This document shows positions 24,987 through 36,753 of a DNA stretch of 64,000 nt, in pieces (position 1 is the stretch's first letter; each line of letters opens with the position of its first letter). This DNA is from Selaginella moellendorffii (lineage: Eukaryota > Streptophyta > Lycopodiopsida > Selaginellales > Selaginellaceae), in assembly GCF_000143415.4 (NCBI RefSeq), contig NW_003314406.1, forward strand, positions 143,007-207,006. The letters run 5' to 3'. The notes beneath the pieces are model-generated. The model was not told the DNA's origin, made no database searches, and saw only the letters and a list, made by a program, of their open reading frames with translations. A program made the translations under genes and the position numbers.

Positions 24987-25706
24987 CCGGTCTCGGTCTC
25001 GACTTCGGACTCCATCTCGGACTCCATCTCGGACTCCATCTCGGACTCCATCTCGGACTCCATCTCGGGTCCATCTCGGGTCCATCTCGGGTCCATCTCG
25101 GACTCCATCTCGGACTCCATCTCGGGTCCATCTCAGACTCCATCTCGGACTCCATTTCGGGTCCATTTCGGGTCCACCTCGGACTCCATCTCGGACTCCA
25201 TCTCGGACTCCATCTCGGGTCCATGTCGGACTCCATCTCGGACTCCATTTCGGGTCCATCTCGGGTCCACCTCGGACTCCATCTCGGACTCCATCTCGGA
25301 CTCCATCTCGGGTCCATGTCGGACTCCACTTCGGACTCCAACTCGGGTCCATCTCAGGTCCACCTCTGACTCCACTTCGGAGTCCAACTTGGGTCCATCT
25401 CGGACTCCACTTCGGACTCCAACTCGGGTCCATCTCGGACTCCACTTCGGACTCCAACTCGAGTCCATCTTGGACACTACCACGTGTCATGTGTTGGTCC
25501 TTTTGGGTCCCTTTTTGGAGCCTCGCCTTTTGCTCGCTTCGTGCTCATTCCTCGAGCACTTCGTTGGGAGTTCCACTCCCACTCTTGACTTTTCAAGTCG
25601 GAGCTTTTGGTCCAAACGTGTTACGCTCGTTTGGCTCTCGCTTCGGCCACTACCATGTGGCGCCCTTCCGGCTCCACTTTGGGGCCTAGGGATTTTGTGT
25701 CTCACA
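23847..25706 (-). repeat. LTR of copy 1, left (3' LTR), 1,860 bp
   Basis: TGTAAGCGAC...GTGTCTCACA ends. From about 24841 to 25470 it is an array of related 6- and 12-base units (CTCGGA, CTCGGT, then CTCGGACTCCAT and CTCGGGTCCAT). The array has no stop codons in several frames and gives long artificial reading frames rich in Ser-Asp, Arg-Thr or Gly-Leu on both strands. These are not genes. Confidence 0.9.
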
Positions 25707-28700
25707 ACTCCACCACCCATAGACGAAGTTCGATGTCCTCATCGAACGGTGAACCATTTTATAAAGTAACACCCGCATGTGTTACCATTTCCATCCTTGG
25801 CGCATAGCCAATATTTGTCAATGGTGTGACATTGAAGGCTCACCATGCCTTCTCCATATTCGTCAATGGTTGGACATTGAAGGCTCACCATGCCTTTTGC
25901 ATATCCTCTAAGGAGGGTAGTCTCTCCAACTTAGAGACTGATTGGACCACACATAGTGGTTCTTTCCTTTTATTGGTTTAGTTCTCGCTAAACCCTCTTA
26001 GAGACCCTTCTCTAAGTCAATCCCACTACTCCTTCTCGAGTAGTGTCAATTTCCATCGATATAACCTTTGCTTTTTGGAACTTTGGATTTTGACTTCTTA
26101 GAGTCAATTTCCTAGGTGTCTCCGACACCTTGCCTTGCACCTTTTTGTGCAACTCCACTTCCCATCCTAGGAAGTTCTCCACTCGAGGGCACCATCATCC
26201 TCTCTTCTATTTCGTGCCAAAGTTTGAGTTATCATACTTTGTGCTAGGGCTGTTTATGGCCCTATCATTTGGCTACCTTACCGCTCCCTCCCTTGGAGCT
26301 TCCACTTTCGCCAAATCGGAGCATTTCGGAATCCTTCCTTGGAAACACACTTCCTTTCCCGCAACTTGTTAGCATCCAACACATTAGTGTTCCTTGCCTA
26401 ACTTTGTCACTTGCATTCCTTCCAAGGGATTCCACGGCCCTATCTTGGCCACTCATCTTTTGCTCCTATCCGTTGATTGTTGCACCAAGCAACATTGAAT
26501 CTCTACCTCCCTCCTTGAGGTATTGTTTCGGTTCCATAGCAAAGACTCTTCTTTGCCAAGTCCGGAGGATGTTCACCCCTAGTACGTCTCTTTAGCATCT
26601 TCTGCTATGGGCTCTATCCACGGCCCAACTTCGTGACCCTCCTATGGGTCTTTTATAGAGACTACTTTCCTCGGACTCACTATGCCATCACACGGACATA
26701 GTTTATTTCCCTTAGGTGCTCTTCCCACTTGGTTATCACGACCAAGCCACACCACCTTAAACAGTTCAATTTCAACATTTTGAACCAGGAACTTCATTCC
26801 TTAGTCAAACAAGGACCTTGTCCTTATCTGGCCATAAGATCACCTAGTGATCTCACCTTGGCACCTTAACAGAGTTGCCAAGAGGTACTTGGTCTTCTAG
26901 ACCTCCAAGTTGTTGACTATAACCCCAGGGGCATCCCCCACACTTGGCGGTGCACCCAAGCCAGCCCTTACGGCCAAGGGTTCATAGCAACTGAGATTAG
27001 GTGTCCCCATCTCACTCACCACGACCTTGGTGCCACTTGCACCAAAGCGTTCAAGTTAGATATGCTGAGCTTTCACACTAAGCAATCTAACCGTGCATCA
27101 CGACTCCGAGGCATCCCTCGCTTGGCGGTGTGCCCAAACCAGTCTCCCCACTGAGAGTCCATGACCACCGAAATATGAGTGTCCTCATATTCCAAACCAT
27201 CACCACGCCCTAGTGATTTGGGACTCGAACCTAAGCACTAGAGGGTCGGGACTCGAACCCAACCTCCGTATATGCATCTACGGACGGCATCACACAAGAT
27301 GTCTGGCGTGACTCCCCACGCCGGTGCACCAACTTATTTTTAAAGCGCGCTACAGATCACAGCTTAGGAACCTAGTTCCTCCACACTACCAAGTCCTCTC
27401 ACTTGACATGTCTGTGATCATGCATGGACTCCTCCATGCTCGGCCCCATGGCCCACCCTTTTTGAAGTTATCACCTTCAACTAGGGTATTTGTTCCCCCG
27501 ACGTGCCAATCTCGCTTGGCAAGTCCTCCGACCACTGTAACATGGTTCCTGCATAAGCGTGAAAGTCCTTGACCATCAACTTTCGTTCAAAGCCCTCTCC
27601 TTGAACACTCGGGAACTACTTCCCTAACCTTGATAGCCTTGCCTCATGGCAAGCTTCAAGACCACGCTTCTGCTGCGCCACTCTGATTTCGCGCGTTCCA
27701 TGAACCATTTACACTTGGCCTTTCTACGTACTAAGCTACCTAGAATCGTCTTTGGAAACCTTGAAGGAACTCTGTCCCTCAGCTTGCTAAGGCCTCCCTT
27801 TTTGCAAGCCTTCCAAATGCCACATAGTCTAACATGGACAATTCCATATTTTAGACTCTCCATGGCATCACGGTTGCTAGCGGCAACACCCTCGAGCCCC
27901 CACTTGATTCTCCACTCCCAGCTGGCATAACCAAACTTGGTTATGCCTTTTGATTCCTACGGTTCGGTTCTATCCCCTTACTTCTTGCTTTTTGGCTTCA
28001 CACCTTTCCTTTGGTCATTCTCCTCCAGACCAGGAGGATAGCTTTGCACTTTCTATCATGCTTTAGCAAGTATTCTTAGGGATGAACCTACCCAATAGCC
28101 TAGGGAGTGGTTCCTCAATCCGGGTATACTCACCTTATAATCCCACACACTGAGATTACATTGTTGCTTATGGGCCTTTACATGCCCATCACTAGCTTTG
28201 CCAAAATTCCATTTTTGGCTTTGTCCAACTCGGGTAGACAATCCTCTCCTGTCTCCGCAACCTTGGACATTTGGATAGCACCTTCTATCCATCATTCGCT
28301 AGGGACTTAGTCCCTTGGGCTTTATCCATTGCCCTCGCGACATCAAACACCACCTTCTGGTGTTCTAGAGTGTTCGGGTGTCCCAATGATGGCTTTCTTG
28401 ACAATGAGTATTTCCTTTTATGACATTGACTTACTATATCGCAACACAAGCAACTTATCCCCCGTAAGGGTATATCCAACTTCCCTATGCTATTAAGAAG
28501 TCTTGGGTAGCTACCTTCTACCCGTTTAACCAGTTATTTTGCACCTCTTGCTTAGTTGCCTCATAAATGTCAAGTCCTACAACTCATTGCTTGGTGCTTT
28601 CACACCTCCATCATTATCTGGGTCACCACACTCCAACTGCATGCCCTGCAGCTTAGGCTATGCTATTCCCATTTCCATTGGGATTCCTTTGGCAAGGGGT

Positions 28701-29792
28701 TCTCATGAACCCACCAACATAGCCTCAAGGTATCACACCTTGGCACATTTGGTGTCTCCACACCATCGGCTCCTCGAGCCTACCTCTATGACATTTCCCC
28801 TTCGTGTCTAAGTCTTTGCCAAGACCAACACTGCTCTTTCTCATGCCAACCATCCGTTAGCACTGCACCATAGAGGTCACACACAACTTTATGTCAAAGT
28901 TGTTTTCTTCTGGGAACACCTTTCCCATAACTTTAGCATGGCACATTTTGCCATCGATGAGATACCCTCTGTTCTCATCCTTGGATCCTATGATCCCCCC
29001 CCCCCCATCCTTTGTGGGGTACAACACACCTCAGTCCAAATGCTTCCATCAGTCCTTTTAGGACCATCCGTTGACTCTACTTGAGTCATGCAGCAGTTTT
29101 GGACTTGGTTAATCCACAGACCCGTAAGGTCCTACTTGTGAGGCACTAGCTCACTGGAATACACTTCTTGCATTCCTGTCCTACTCAAAAGGACTATTTT
29201 CACAAGTGTTACTCCGACACTTGATTTTGTTCTCTGGGGGCAACCTTTGCCCCTTAGGACTACTTGTCCATGTGATGAGAACACCAACTCATCCACTTAA
29301 TACACCCCCAACTCCTTGGGTTGTTCCAGCATTTATTAAAGGTAGCCCCGGCTACCTTTTCAAGGACTTGAGTCCTCTTCCGTATTTGACCTCCCACGGT
29401 CATTACTTCTGGTCTCACATTCATGAGGACCAACCTCAACTATATGAGGAAAATCTTGTGACTCCTTTATTGCTTTGGAGTCTTTATCTTTCCCGTGATC
29501 CCAACTATAGTTGTTTACCACAACTACATTAGCCAGTTTGCTAAGTCAAACGCTCATCTGGATCACATCCTCAACTCTTTGAGGAAAACCATATACTGTT
29601 CCCAAGATCCCAAAGTCGTTCCATTATTGGCCCTTTTCTATCCACCACCTCGTCTACAAGTTCACACATGAACTGTAATGGAGAGCCATGTCTTCCCAAC
29701 TTGCTACTCCTCAAGGATAGGCCCACTCCTCGGACCTTCCGATGCCAACACTAGTGGTGATATACTTGAGCACCAATAAAAGTCGGACTAAG
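25707..29792 (-). other. Non-coding interior of copy 1
   Basis: About 4.1 kb, closely similar to 49224-53265 in copy 2. Only short open stretches occur on both strands, with no retroelement protein motif. A C run lies at about 28996-29006. Tract 27180-27280 is related in reverse complement to the 3' untranslated region of the host chromovirus at about 57500-57590. That relation suggests copy 1 derives from a chromovirus-like element that lost its genes. Confidence 0.7.
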
Positions 29793-29812
29793 GAACAGCT
29801 CCGATACCAAAT
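29793..29812 (-). promoter_or_regulatory. Primer-binding site of copy 1
   Basis: On the minus strand the LTR end CGCTTACA is followed by ATTTGGTATCGGAGC, complementary to the 3' end of initiator tRNA-Met, the usual plant LTR-element primer. This fixes the orientation as minus. Confidence 0.8.
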
Positions 29813-30932
29813 TGTAAGCGACTAAATTTTCCATTCTACTTTAGTCACTTAACCACACCTCTGACCACTTGGAGGAGTCTCATTCACAACCTCCATAAGT
29901 CCAATCCAGGACTTGGGACTTGCTAGCCCCGAGAATGGCATCCATGCCACTCAACATTTGCACTTGGTCCAAGTGCTCCACGTGTCCGATCCCATGACCG
30001 ACACTCAAAGGTACCACCGACATAGCAGCCCGTTACGCTAAGGCCATGCCCAATCACCTTTGCCACACTGGTAGTCCAATACCATTTGCATCACCGTCTT
30101 GGTTCTCCAAGACTAGGCAAACCATCCGTGAGTGGTCATCTCAGATCCACTCCTTAGCATCCTTAGGATGCCCACCGACAAGGGGAATAGCCTTCCCCAA
30201 TATCCCTCTGTCAGTCCCCACTAAGTCCCTTTCTGCCCCTGGCCGTGTTTGCCAACACTGCCACTGGATCGAGACCCACAGGCCCGACCACTAAGTCCCA
30301 CGGTCCTCTGGGACTTCCTCACCACACGACTGTGTCCTTGGTCACTACCCCAGAGGACTGCTCCTCTTCCTTTCCACAGTCTGGGCCTTTGGGACAACAT
30401 TTCGGAACACCGTGGCCTTACGCGAGCCACCTGGGTACTCTCCTCGCCTTCTGCCCTTGGGTGCTCTAGCCATGGGCTTAGAGCGGGTTCCGTTGAGCCA
30501 CACCAGGTATCCAAGTAGGTAGTGCCACCCACACTTGGACTGGGAGTATCGGCCAGTCAATCTCCCGGGGGAACTAGAGCCGGCTCTTGAACACTTCACC
30601 AAGCTACCCTGCTTGTCGGTTTGTGTTCACTCTAGTCTTGGACTTCCCAGTGGGCAGCTCATCACCCAACACTGGGTCCGGCCTTCCTGGGCCAAACTGG
30701 CCTTTCCTGGCCAAACTGGCTCCACTGCAGTCCTCCCCCTACTATACTTTTGGAGCAAACCAAACCCCCCAGGGTCTGGGAGACGAACGCTTTGGGCTTT
30801 CACCCTCTCAGGCTCCGGACTCGGACTCGGACTCGGACTCGGACTCGGACTCGGACTCGGACTCGGATTCGGACTCAGACTCGGGCTCGGGCTCGGTCTC
30901 GGCCTCGGCCTCGGTCTCGGTCTCGGTCCCGA

Positions 30933-30964
<32 letters not shown>

Positions 30965-31660
30965 CCGGTCTCGGTCTCGACTTCGGACTCCATCTCGGAC
31001 TCCATCTCGGACTCCATCTCGGACTCCATCTCGGGTCCATCTCGGGTCCATCTCGGGTCCATCTCGGACTCCATCTCGGACTCCATCTCGGGTCCATCTC
31101 AGACTCCATCTCGGACTCCATTTCGGGTCCATTTCGGATCCACCTCGGACTCCATCTCGGACTCCATCTCGGACTCCATCTCGGGTCCATGTCGGACTCC
31201 ATCTCGGACTCCATTTCGGGTCCATCTCGGGTCCACCTCGGACTCCATCTCGGACTCCATCTCGGGTCCATGTCGGACTCCACTTCGGACTCCAACTCGG
31301 GTCCATCTCAGGTCCACCTCTGACTCCACTTCGGAGTCCAACTTGGGTCCATCTCGGACTCCACTTCGGACTCCAACTCGGGTCCATCTCGGACTCCACT
31401 TCGGACTCCAACTCGAGTCCATCTTGGACACTACCACGTGTCATGTGTTGGTCCTTTTGGGTCCCTTTTTGGAGCCTCGCCTTTTGCTCGCTTCGTGCTC
31501 ATTCCTCGAGCACTTCGTTGGGAGTTCCACTCCCACTTTTGACTTTTCAAGTCGAAGCTTTTGGTCCAAACGTGTTACGCTCGTTTGGCTCTCGCTTCGG
31601 CCACTACCATGTGGCGCCCTTCCGGCTCCACTTTGGGGCCTAGGGATTTTGTGTCTCACA
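29813..31660 (-). repeat. LTR of copy 1, right (5' LTR), 1,848 bp
   Basis: Nearly identical to 23847-25706, 12 bp shorter overall because the hexamer/dodecamer array (30809-31420) differs by whole units. It carries GGGTGAAAGCCCAAAGCGT on the minus strand at about 30790-30808, and CCAAAAGTATAGTAGGGG next to it. Confidence 0.9.
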
Positions 31661-31729
31661 CCAAGGTAGTGTTAGTTGGATAGACAAGGTAAGTTGGCAA
31701 ATTGGAAAAGAAAAATTTATGGCTTAAAA

Positions 31730-31744
31730 TTTGGTATCGGAGCC
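31730..31744 (+). promoter_or_regulatory. Primer-binding site of the host chromovirus
   Basis: TTTGGTATCGGAGCC, matching the initiator tRNA-Met 3' end, directly after the last host LTR segment. It sets the host element in plus orientation and places its gag gene just downstream. Confidence 0.75.
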
Positions 31745-31799
31745 TTTTCCTTAGTTCTAGTGAAGGATAGAGGTGGATTGTTGGGAAATGGAAAAGGCA

Positions 31800-32180
31800 G
31801 GGCATAAATGAACCAAGGCGGAGATGGAACCTCCTCCAGAGCTAGAGCCTCCGGTCAAACAAGAGGCAATGGATAAGGAATCCTTGCATGAGGAGGACTC
31901 TAGTGAGGAAACTTCCAAACAGGATTTTGGTGGTGAGGTTTGGTTGTCCAAGGCTCGATTAGACGTTCTAGAAGGACAATTGGTCCAGACTAATGCCCTA
32001 TTGGAGAATTTCGTACACAAGCTAAAGCGTGACGAGAAGCGGAAGAAAACATGAAAGACTACAGATGCTGGCAACGCAGAAGGTGAAGACCCTTTGGTAG
32101 GGACTGAGGCAGAACAAAACAAGGTCGAACAGACCAAAGTGGAATCAGTCCCTCAAACAGTTCCCAAGTAATGCCAAGTC
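31800..32180 (+). pseudogene. Host chromovirus gag, N-terminal part
   Basis: Start of the gag (capsid) gene after the primer site. An ATG at 31824 opens 76 codons rich in Glu and Pro (EPPPELEPPVKQEAMDKES), then WLSKARLDVLEGQLVQTNAL, a short coiled coil typical of Ty3 gag N-termini. A stop follows at about 32052. The frame continues with acidic sequence to about 32169 and then another stop. The DNA element starting at 32186 cuts it. The capsid core that should come next is absent on both sides of that insertion, so roughly 80-100 codons are missing. Confidence 0.6.
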
Positions 32181-32187
32181 TTGGTAA

Positions 32188-32209
32188 GCTCTATTTCGTT
32201 AAAGTGGGA
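32188..32209 (+). repeat. Left terminal inverted repeat (22 bp)
   Basis: Begins GCTCTATTTCGTTAAAGT. It is followed 9 bp further by its own small inverted echo, so AGTGGGA and TCCCACT form a short stem at 32203-32222. Exact reverse complement of 45501-45522. Confidence 0.9.
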
Positions 32210-32627
32210 ATTGTCATTATCCCACTTGTAAAATAAAGTTTCCAAACCTTTATATAGTATATAAATATAACAAAATTCAATTGCATTGAGGCACATGCCA
32301 TTTTATTTTAAACAAGGAAATGTCTACTCAATCACTTCTCCTCCCCCTGCCACTGCTTCACCTCTCTCTTCTCCTTGTCATCGTCGTCCAATTTCTTTCC
32401 ATCCTTTTAATATTGGCTCAGTTGCTCCGAGTCTAGGTGGAGCCCAAGTCCCCATTCAATCTTTACTTTCCCCTTATTAATAAAACAACTTCGCAGACTT
32501 CCAATAACATGCTGTAACACTTCTAGTATAATGCAAATCCTCTCAAAGAATTGTCTTTTAATATTAATACAATGGCATGGAACCCCATGCCATAATAAGT
32601 TACATTTTTAAATAAATACATGCCATC
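32210..32627. other. Left subterminal region of the 13.3-kb element
   Basis: AT-rich, no gene. Two palindrome copies (about 32284-32302 and 32572-32593) lie here. Confidence 0.6.
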
Positions 32628-33648
32628 TCAGACTGTTATTTTTTGCCTCCAACGCCTATACAATAATCTTGGAATTTCATCACTCTCCACACTATCAGGA
32701 TTTAAACCCAATAGTAATGCCATCTCTTCTCTAATACGTCCATGCTCATGTTCAGTGGTCGAAGAACCCATCCAGTTGAGCAGATTATGGAGATGCGGAT
32801 AATGCTTGGCTAGACAATATACATGCCATAAATGATGACTGGTGTCTGTCCGATCAAATGGCTTCTGATATACTGTTCCATCTGCCATTTGGTTGATTTC
32901 TGCAGCCACCTCCTGGACTGGCCGGTTCTCTATCACCATCGCTTCAAGCCGTTTTGCAAGGTCCCCCAGAACATACGGTTTCTTCTCCCTAGTTTCCATA
33001 CTGCAAGAGATGGGGTGCACTGCATATGTGTGCGTGTTCGCTGCAGTTTTAATCGGCGAGTCATCGATGATGAGGATTTCACTTGACCTAGCAGTCCGGT
33101 TCATCACTACAGCCTCTGCCTTGACGAAGATGGGCTTGCTACCCCTCACATGGACCATAGTCAAGCAATCCTCCTGCGTTAGGAGAAAGTCAAATGGTAA
33201 TATTACTCGCATCTGATCGTGCATCATCTGTAGCAACGTTAATGCATTGTGGTGCATCATGGATGTTCAAACTCCAAATTGCAAATTGAACCCGGCCCTC
33301 TGTTTTAAGTGTCGCATGGTCATTATTAGATCCCGCAGTTTCTCCCGTGTGATTAATGTGAATCTGTCTCTTTTGACCAACTTGCGACCGCAGGCTTTGG
33401 AGGGTGCAGTGACATTCGAGGACGAGCCACGCTCATGGGAGAAAAAGACACCATTCAGATCAAAAACGATACAGTACTTTCGCCGTGACTCTGAAATGAA
33501 ATGCGTCAGCATAAAAAATGGTACAAGTCAATTTTACCATCTACAATATTAGCGAATGGTGCTCCCGATGGTCGTTCAGAGGGTTTTGGTCGAGGAAACG
33601 TGAAGGGCGGAAATACTCTCCTCTGCAATGTGGGGTCAATCGCATCCG

Positions 33649-33745
33649 ATGGCGTGTGGGCACATGCCATTTCAGCTGTAGACTTTGGTACAACTGGCTC
33701 AACAGTGGCATGGGGTGGTTTCGATGGCGTGTGATCACACGCCAT
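33649..33745. repeat. Two palindromes inside a coding exon
   Basis: Copies at 33649-33670 and 33724-33745 lie within exon 10 of the minus-strand gene and are translated as a repeated AEMAC(D/A)HTPS. They add 75 bp of near-repetitive coding sequence to the Pro/Ala-rich linker just before the phosphatase domain. Confidence 0.75.
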
Positions 33746-34956
33746 TTCAGCTGGTGCCTCCGTTGGCAAAGTGGACATGACCGAACAGGCAGCAGGGGCG
33801 GTGTAGGGAGGTTCCAACGGCGCGTAGTCAGACGATTGGGCACACGTTGGAAATGAGGATACGACCGGCTCGGCGGCTGGGGTGGCCTCATGCGGGTCCA
33901 ATGGCGCCTGGTCACCGTCAGTTGGATACGTGGACAAGATTGACTCAGTGGTATGGGCAGCATCAAGTGGAGCGTGGTCAGCTTGCTTGGCGTTGATATG
34001 GATAGTAGCCTCCACCAGCTCTGATGACTCTTGCAGGCAAGTAGAGTCCACTGGCGGATCCATATGCATGTCCAAATATCTCCCTTCGATTGAGATGGTA
34101 TCCTCCCGTGCTACTAAAAACAAACTCATTAGCACATTGAATCGACTATACTGTATTTACCATCAACTGCTATTGAGGAACTAGGACCGATATCACTTGG
34201 GCGCACTGTTGATTCTGAAGGATTGGACATACGTTTCGACCCTTGCTTGGCACTATCCTTCCTCGACACTAAAGGCTAGAGTTTGTATCTTAATTCAACT
34301 GAATAATCTCTACTTACCATTTCTTCTGCGACCTACATGGACAATGTTAGAAATGGTAAAAGGTTAGGAATGGATGTACTATTATTTACCTGATGGTTTG
34401 TCTTGTATGACCTTCCTCCGCTGCTCTTTGGCCACCTCAAGCTGGCCATCGTCGTCATCATTGTCATCGTCGTTATTGTGATCGTCACCATTGTGAGGAC
34501 CATCCAAGTCCTCTTCGTCCTCCTCTTCTTCATCCTCCTCTTCTTCGTCCTCCTCTTCTTTGTCCTCCTCTTCGTCCTTCTGCTCTTCCTGCTCATTATC
34601 TTTCTCTGGCTCCTCATCCCCCTCTTGCATTTCTTCCATAGGCTGCTCAGGCTGGATGGCTTGTTTTTCCAGGACCATCTTGGGAAAATCATCTGGCCGA
34701 GTCTCCATCTCAAAATACAAGACATCCATAGCCTGTTTTAGTGCGTGACCTAGGACCGTATCCTCACCCGACTGTCTTAACATGGTTTCTGCACGTTCTT
34801 GCACCCTTCGAAGACGACGAGATGAGAAAAACGTGGCCCTGACTTGAAAAGCATCCCTCATCCATTGTACCTCTCCATTGAGATTGGGGAAGGGGAGTCC
34901 GCCATAGGAATCTGAGTCAGAAGGTGGTGACTGGCTCCTTTCACTCAGCCCTTGAT

Positions 34957-35003
34957 CTGCAATGAATGGCATGAGCACACACGCCATAACCGTGAGGCAT
35001 TAC
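34957..35003 (-). other. 47-bp palindrome-bearing intron
   Basis: GTAATGCC...CATTGCAG. The palindrome (34966-34987) fills almost half of the intron and ends 9 bases before the 3' splice site. Splicing keeps the frame (phase 1). Confidence 0.7.
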
Positions 35004-35144
35004 CTATCATCTTTTCGTTGCCCTTCTTCCTTTTCGAATCAAACGCCTCTGATCCCGATGACTGTCCAACGTGCTTTCGCTTTTTATGACCACTGTCAGT
35101 TTGAGCTTGGCTGATGCTTGCCTGTTTTGCCTTTGAAGAAGTGT

Positions 35145-35196
35145 CTCTTGCAAGGAATGGCATGAGACCACACGCCATTGCAAATATAATTTGTAC
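35145..35196 (-). other. 52-bp palindrome-bearing intron
   Basis: GTACAAAT...GCAAGAG. Palindrome at 35157-35178, ending about 12 bases from the acceptor. Phase 1. Confidence 0.65.
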
Positions 35197-35286
35197 CTCC
35201 TTTTTTCCTATTGCTTGTCTGTTTGTCCTTCTTCGACGCGCCACCAGTGCGCTTTTCAGTCCTCGTGTCTGAATATTCACAACGAT

Positions 35287-35324
35287 CTATAATCAAAATG
35301 GCGTGAGGCCTCACGTGACCTTAC
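35287..35324 (-). other. 38-bp intron consisting mainly of the palindrome
   Basis: GTAAGGTC...GATTATAG. The palindrome (about 35298-35317) occupies more than half of it. At 38 bp it is the shortest intron in the window. Phase 1. Confidence 0.65.
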
Positions 35325-36753
35325 CTTGTGCAGGTTGTGACCTCGGCCTAACATCAGTAGCTGTTAACGCCGTTTCAGCATCTGGGGGTGGCCACGCTCC
35401 TACATACAGAGCTTGTGAGATAACATTTAAACTTAAAGTGCGTACTCACCAGGTTCATAGAGAAGATACTGTTTTTCTTTGGCAACTGTAATTATATGCT
35501 CCATTGAAGTCACCTCTTCAATGGAGTTTGTCACCGCAACACACGGGACACCCTTGAGTAGTGCGGCTCGAAAGAATAGTCTGCCGCAGTTGTACTCGAC
35601 AACGCATTTGCCCTTGGAGTCACCCGCTATTGCGTTGAAGACCCAGCTGAGCATTTCCCATGCTGCACCTGGAGCTTTCTTTGGATTCGAAAGCTCTATA
35701 GCCGTCTTCAGTTCCTCAGGCACAGGTAAATTGACCTCCCTCAGATCAATTCGATCGGCTTTGTTGAATGAAGCTGGGAAGTCGCTCCAGTCCCACTCTG
35801 CTGCAGGACCAATAACAAGGGCGACTGTGAAGATGCGGACATTCGTCGGTATCTTCTTCTTAGCCATTATCCCATGGATCTCCCGCATCTCCTTGCCTTT
35901 CAACCGAGCCTTCACCTCGTTCAAGGCCTTCCAGAACTTGTGATAGGATTCGGAGTCGTAGATCATATAGTGGACTGAAGATTCCACCTCCGCAAGTCCC
36001 ACCATTAAGTCAATGATGGAGCTGACTTCGTCTGCATGAGTGATCTCCTCGTTTGTGAAGTCCATCACACAAAAGATGTTCTTGACCTGCTCATCTCCGC
36101 GGGAAACAATGCTCCTCCACCTTTGATCCTCATCCGAATTCACGTATACCCGGTAACGTTCTCGATAGGCCTCTGCTGCGGGGTCGAGCTGTTTCTGAAG
36201 CCGGCGGTCGACATCCCTCTTAATGAAATTTGGATACTGATCCAACTTCTCAGCTTTTCGTGGCATCCCGCAGCAGATCGATGAACTTGGGGGCCCCCTT
36301 CACGTACTCGTCGATGTCTTCATTTGACAAGTCCAGCTCTTCCATCATCTCTTGCGTGGTGTCAATGCTCACCCTCGCCACGGCCACTTGCTCGAAGATC
36401 CAATCCTTCAATAGCGCACGAGCTCTCAGAGTCGTGCACAAGTCCTCGTATGTCACAATATGGCCGGGAGTCATTTTGGTCTTGTTGAAGACTACCTCAC
36501 CACGTAGAAGAGCATTAGCCACTGTCAGAAGGTCGTCGTCGTCTAGAGACCGCGAGAAACGCAAGGCGTTGAGCTTCAAATCATTGGGCTTCCGGCCGTC
36601 CTCCACACCCATTGAGTTTAGCAACTCCCCGTCATGGTACCTCCTCAGCACATCTACCCATTTGTCAAAAACAACTTTTGTCACGAGTAGAATGTTATGG
36701 ATGCTGAGTGTGTCATTGACCCCCAGTGTTTTCGAGAGAAGACTCGAGAATTC

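Larger units (their letters stand above)
23847..31660 (-). mobile_element. Large non-coding LTR retrotransposon (LARD-like), copy 1
   Basis: A 7,814-bp element in minus orientation inserted in the host chromovirus 5' LTR, with CCAAG at 23842-23846 and 31661-31665. Its LTRs are 23847-25706 and 29813-31660. A tRNA-iMet-type primer site (TTTGGTATCGGAGC on the minus strand) adjoins the right LTR at about 29794-29812. The interior, about 4.1 kb, has no gag, protease, reverse transcriptase or integrase on either strand. The LTRs are nearly identical apart from whole-unit length changes in the array, so insertion is recent. It shares LTR blocks with the host chromovirus, whose enzymes may have mobilised it (inference). 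Confidence 0.88.
21428..31729 (+). repeat. 5' LTR of the host chromovirus, split by two insertions
   Basis: The left LTR starts TGTAAAGAACTG at 21428, matching the 3' LTR start TGTAAGGAACTG at 57752. It ends just before a tRNA-iMet-type primer site at about 31730. Its own DNA is 21428-21543, 22880-23846 and 31661-31729, about 1.15 kb. It contains a GAGNCC hexamer-type array (22883-23115), the block GGTGAAAGCCCAAAGTGTGT followed by a G run (about 23131-23170), and CCAAAAGTATAGTAGGGATA. Removing the two inserts at their 5-bp duplications (TACTC and CCAAG) restores a continuous LTR. Confidence 0.75.

Noticed and set aside
24569-25769. Long open reading frames on both strands (up to 382 codons) rich in Ser-Asp, Arg-Thr-Pro or Gly-Leu repeats, also at 30535-31669 and 48353-49206
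   Set aside because: They come from the stop-free CTCGGA-type arrays of the LTRs, read in every frame. No domain, and lengths change with array size.
27220-27275. tRNA-like B boxes (GGTTCGAGTCC type) in the non-coding elements and at about 57520
   Set aside because: No cloverleaf could be drawn and no A box at the right distance; part of the element sequence.
26130-29532. Several 60-110 codon frames in the interior of the large non-coding elements
   Set aside because: No conserved domain, present on both strands, and differing between the two copies.
34430-34720. Plus-strand Leu/Val/Phe-rich reading frame resembling a membrane protein
   Set aside because: It is the complement of the Glu/Asp-rich linker of the minus-strand gene.
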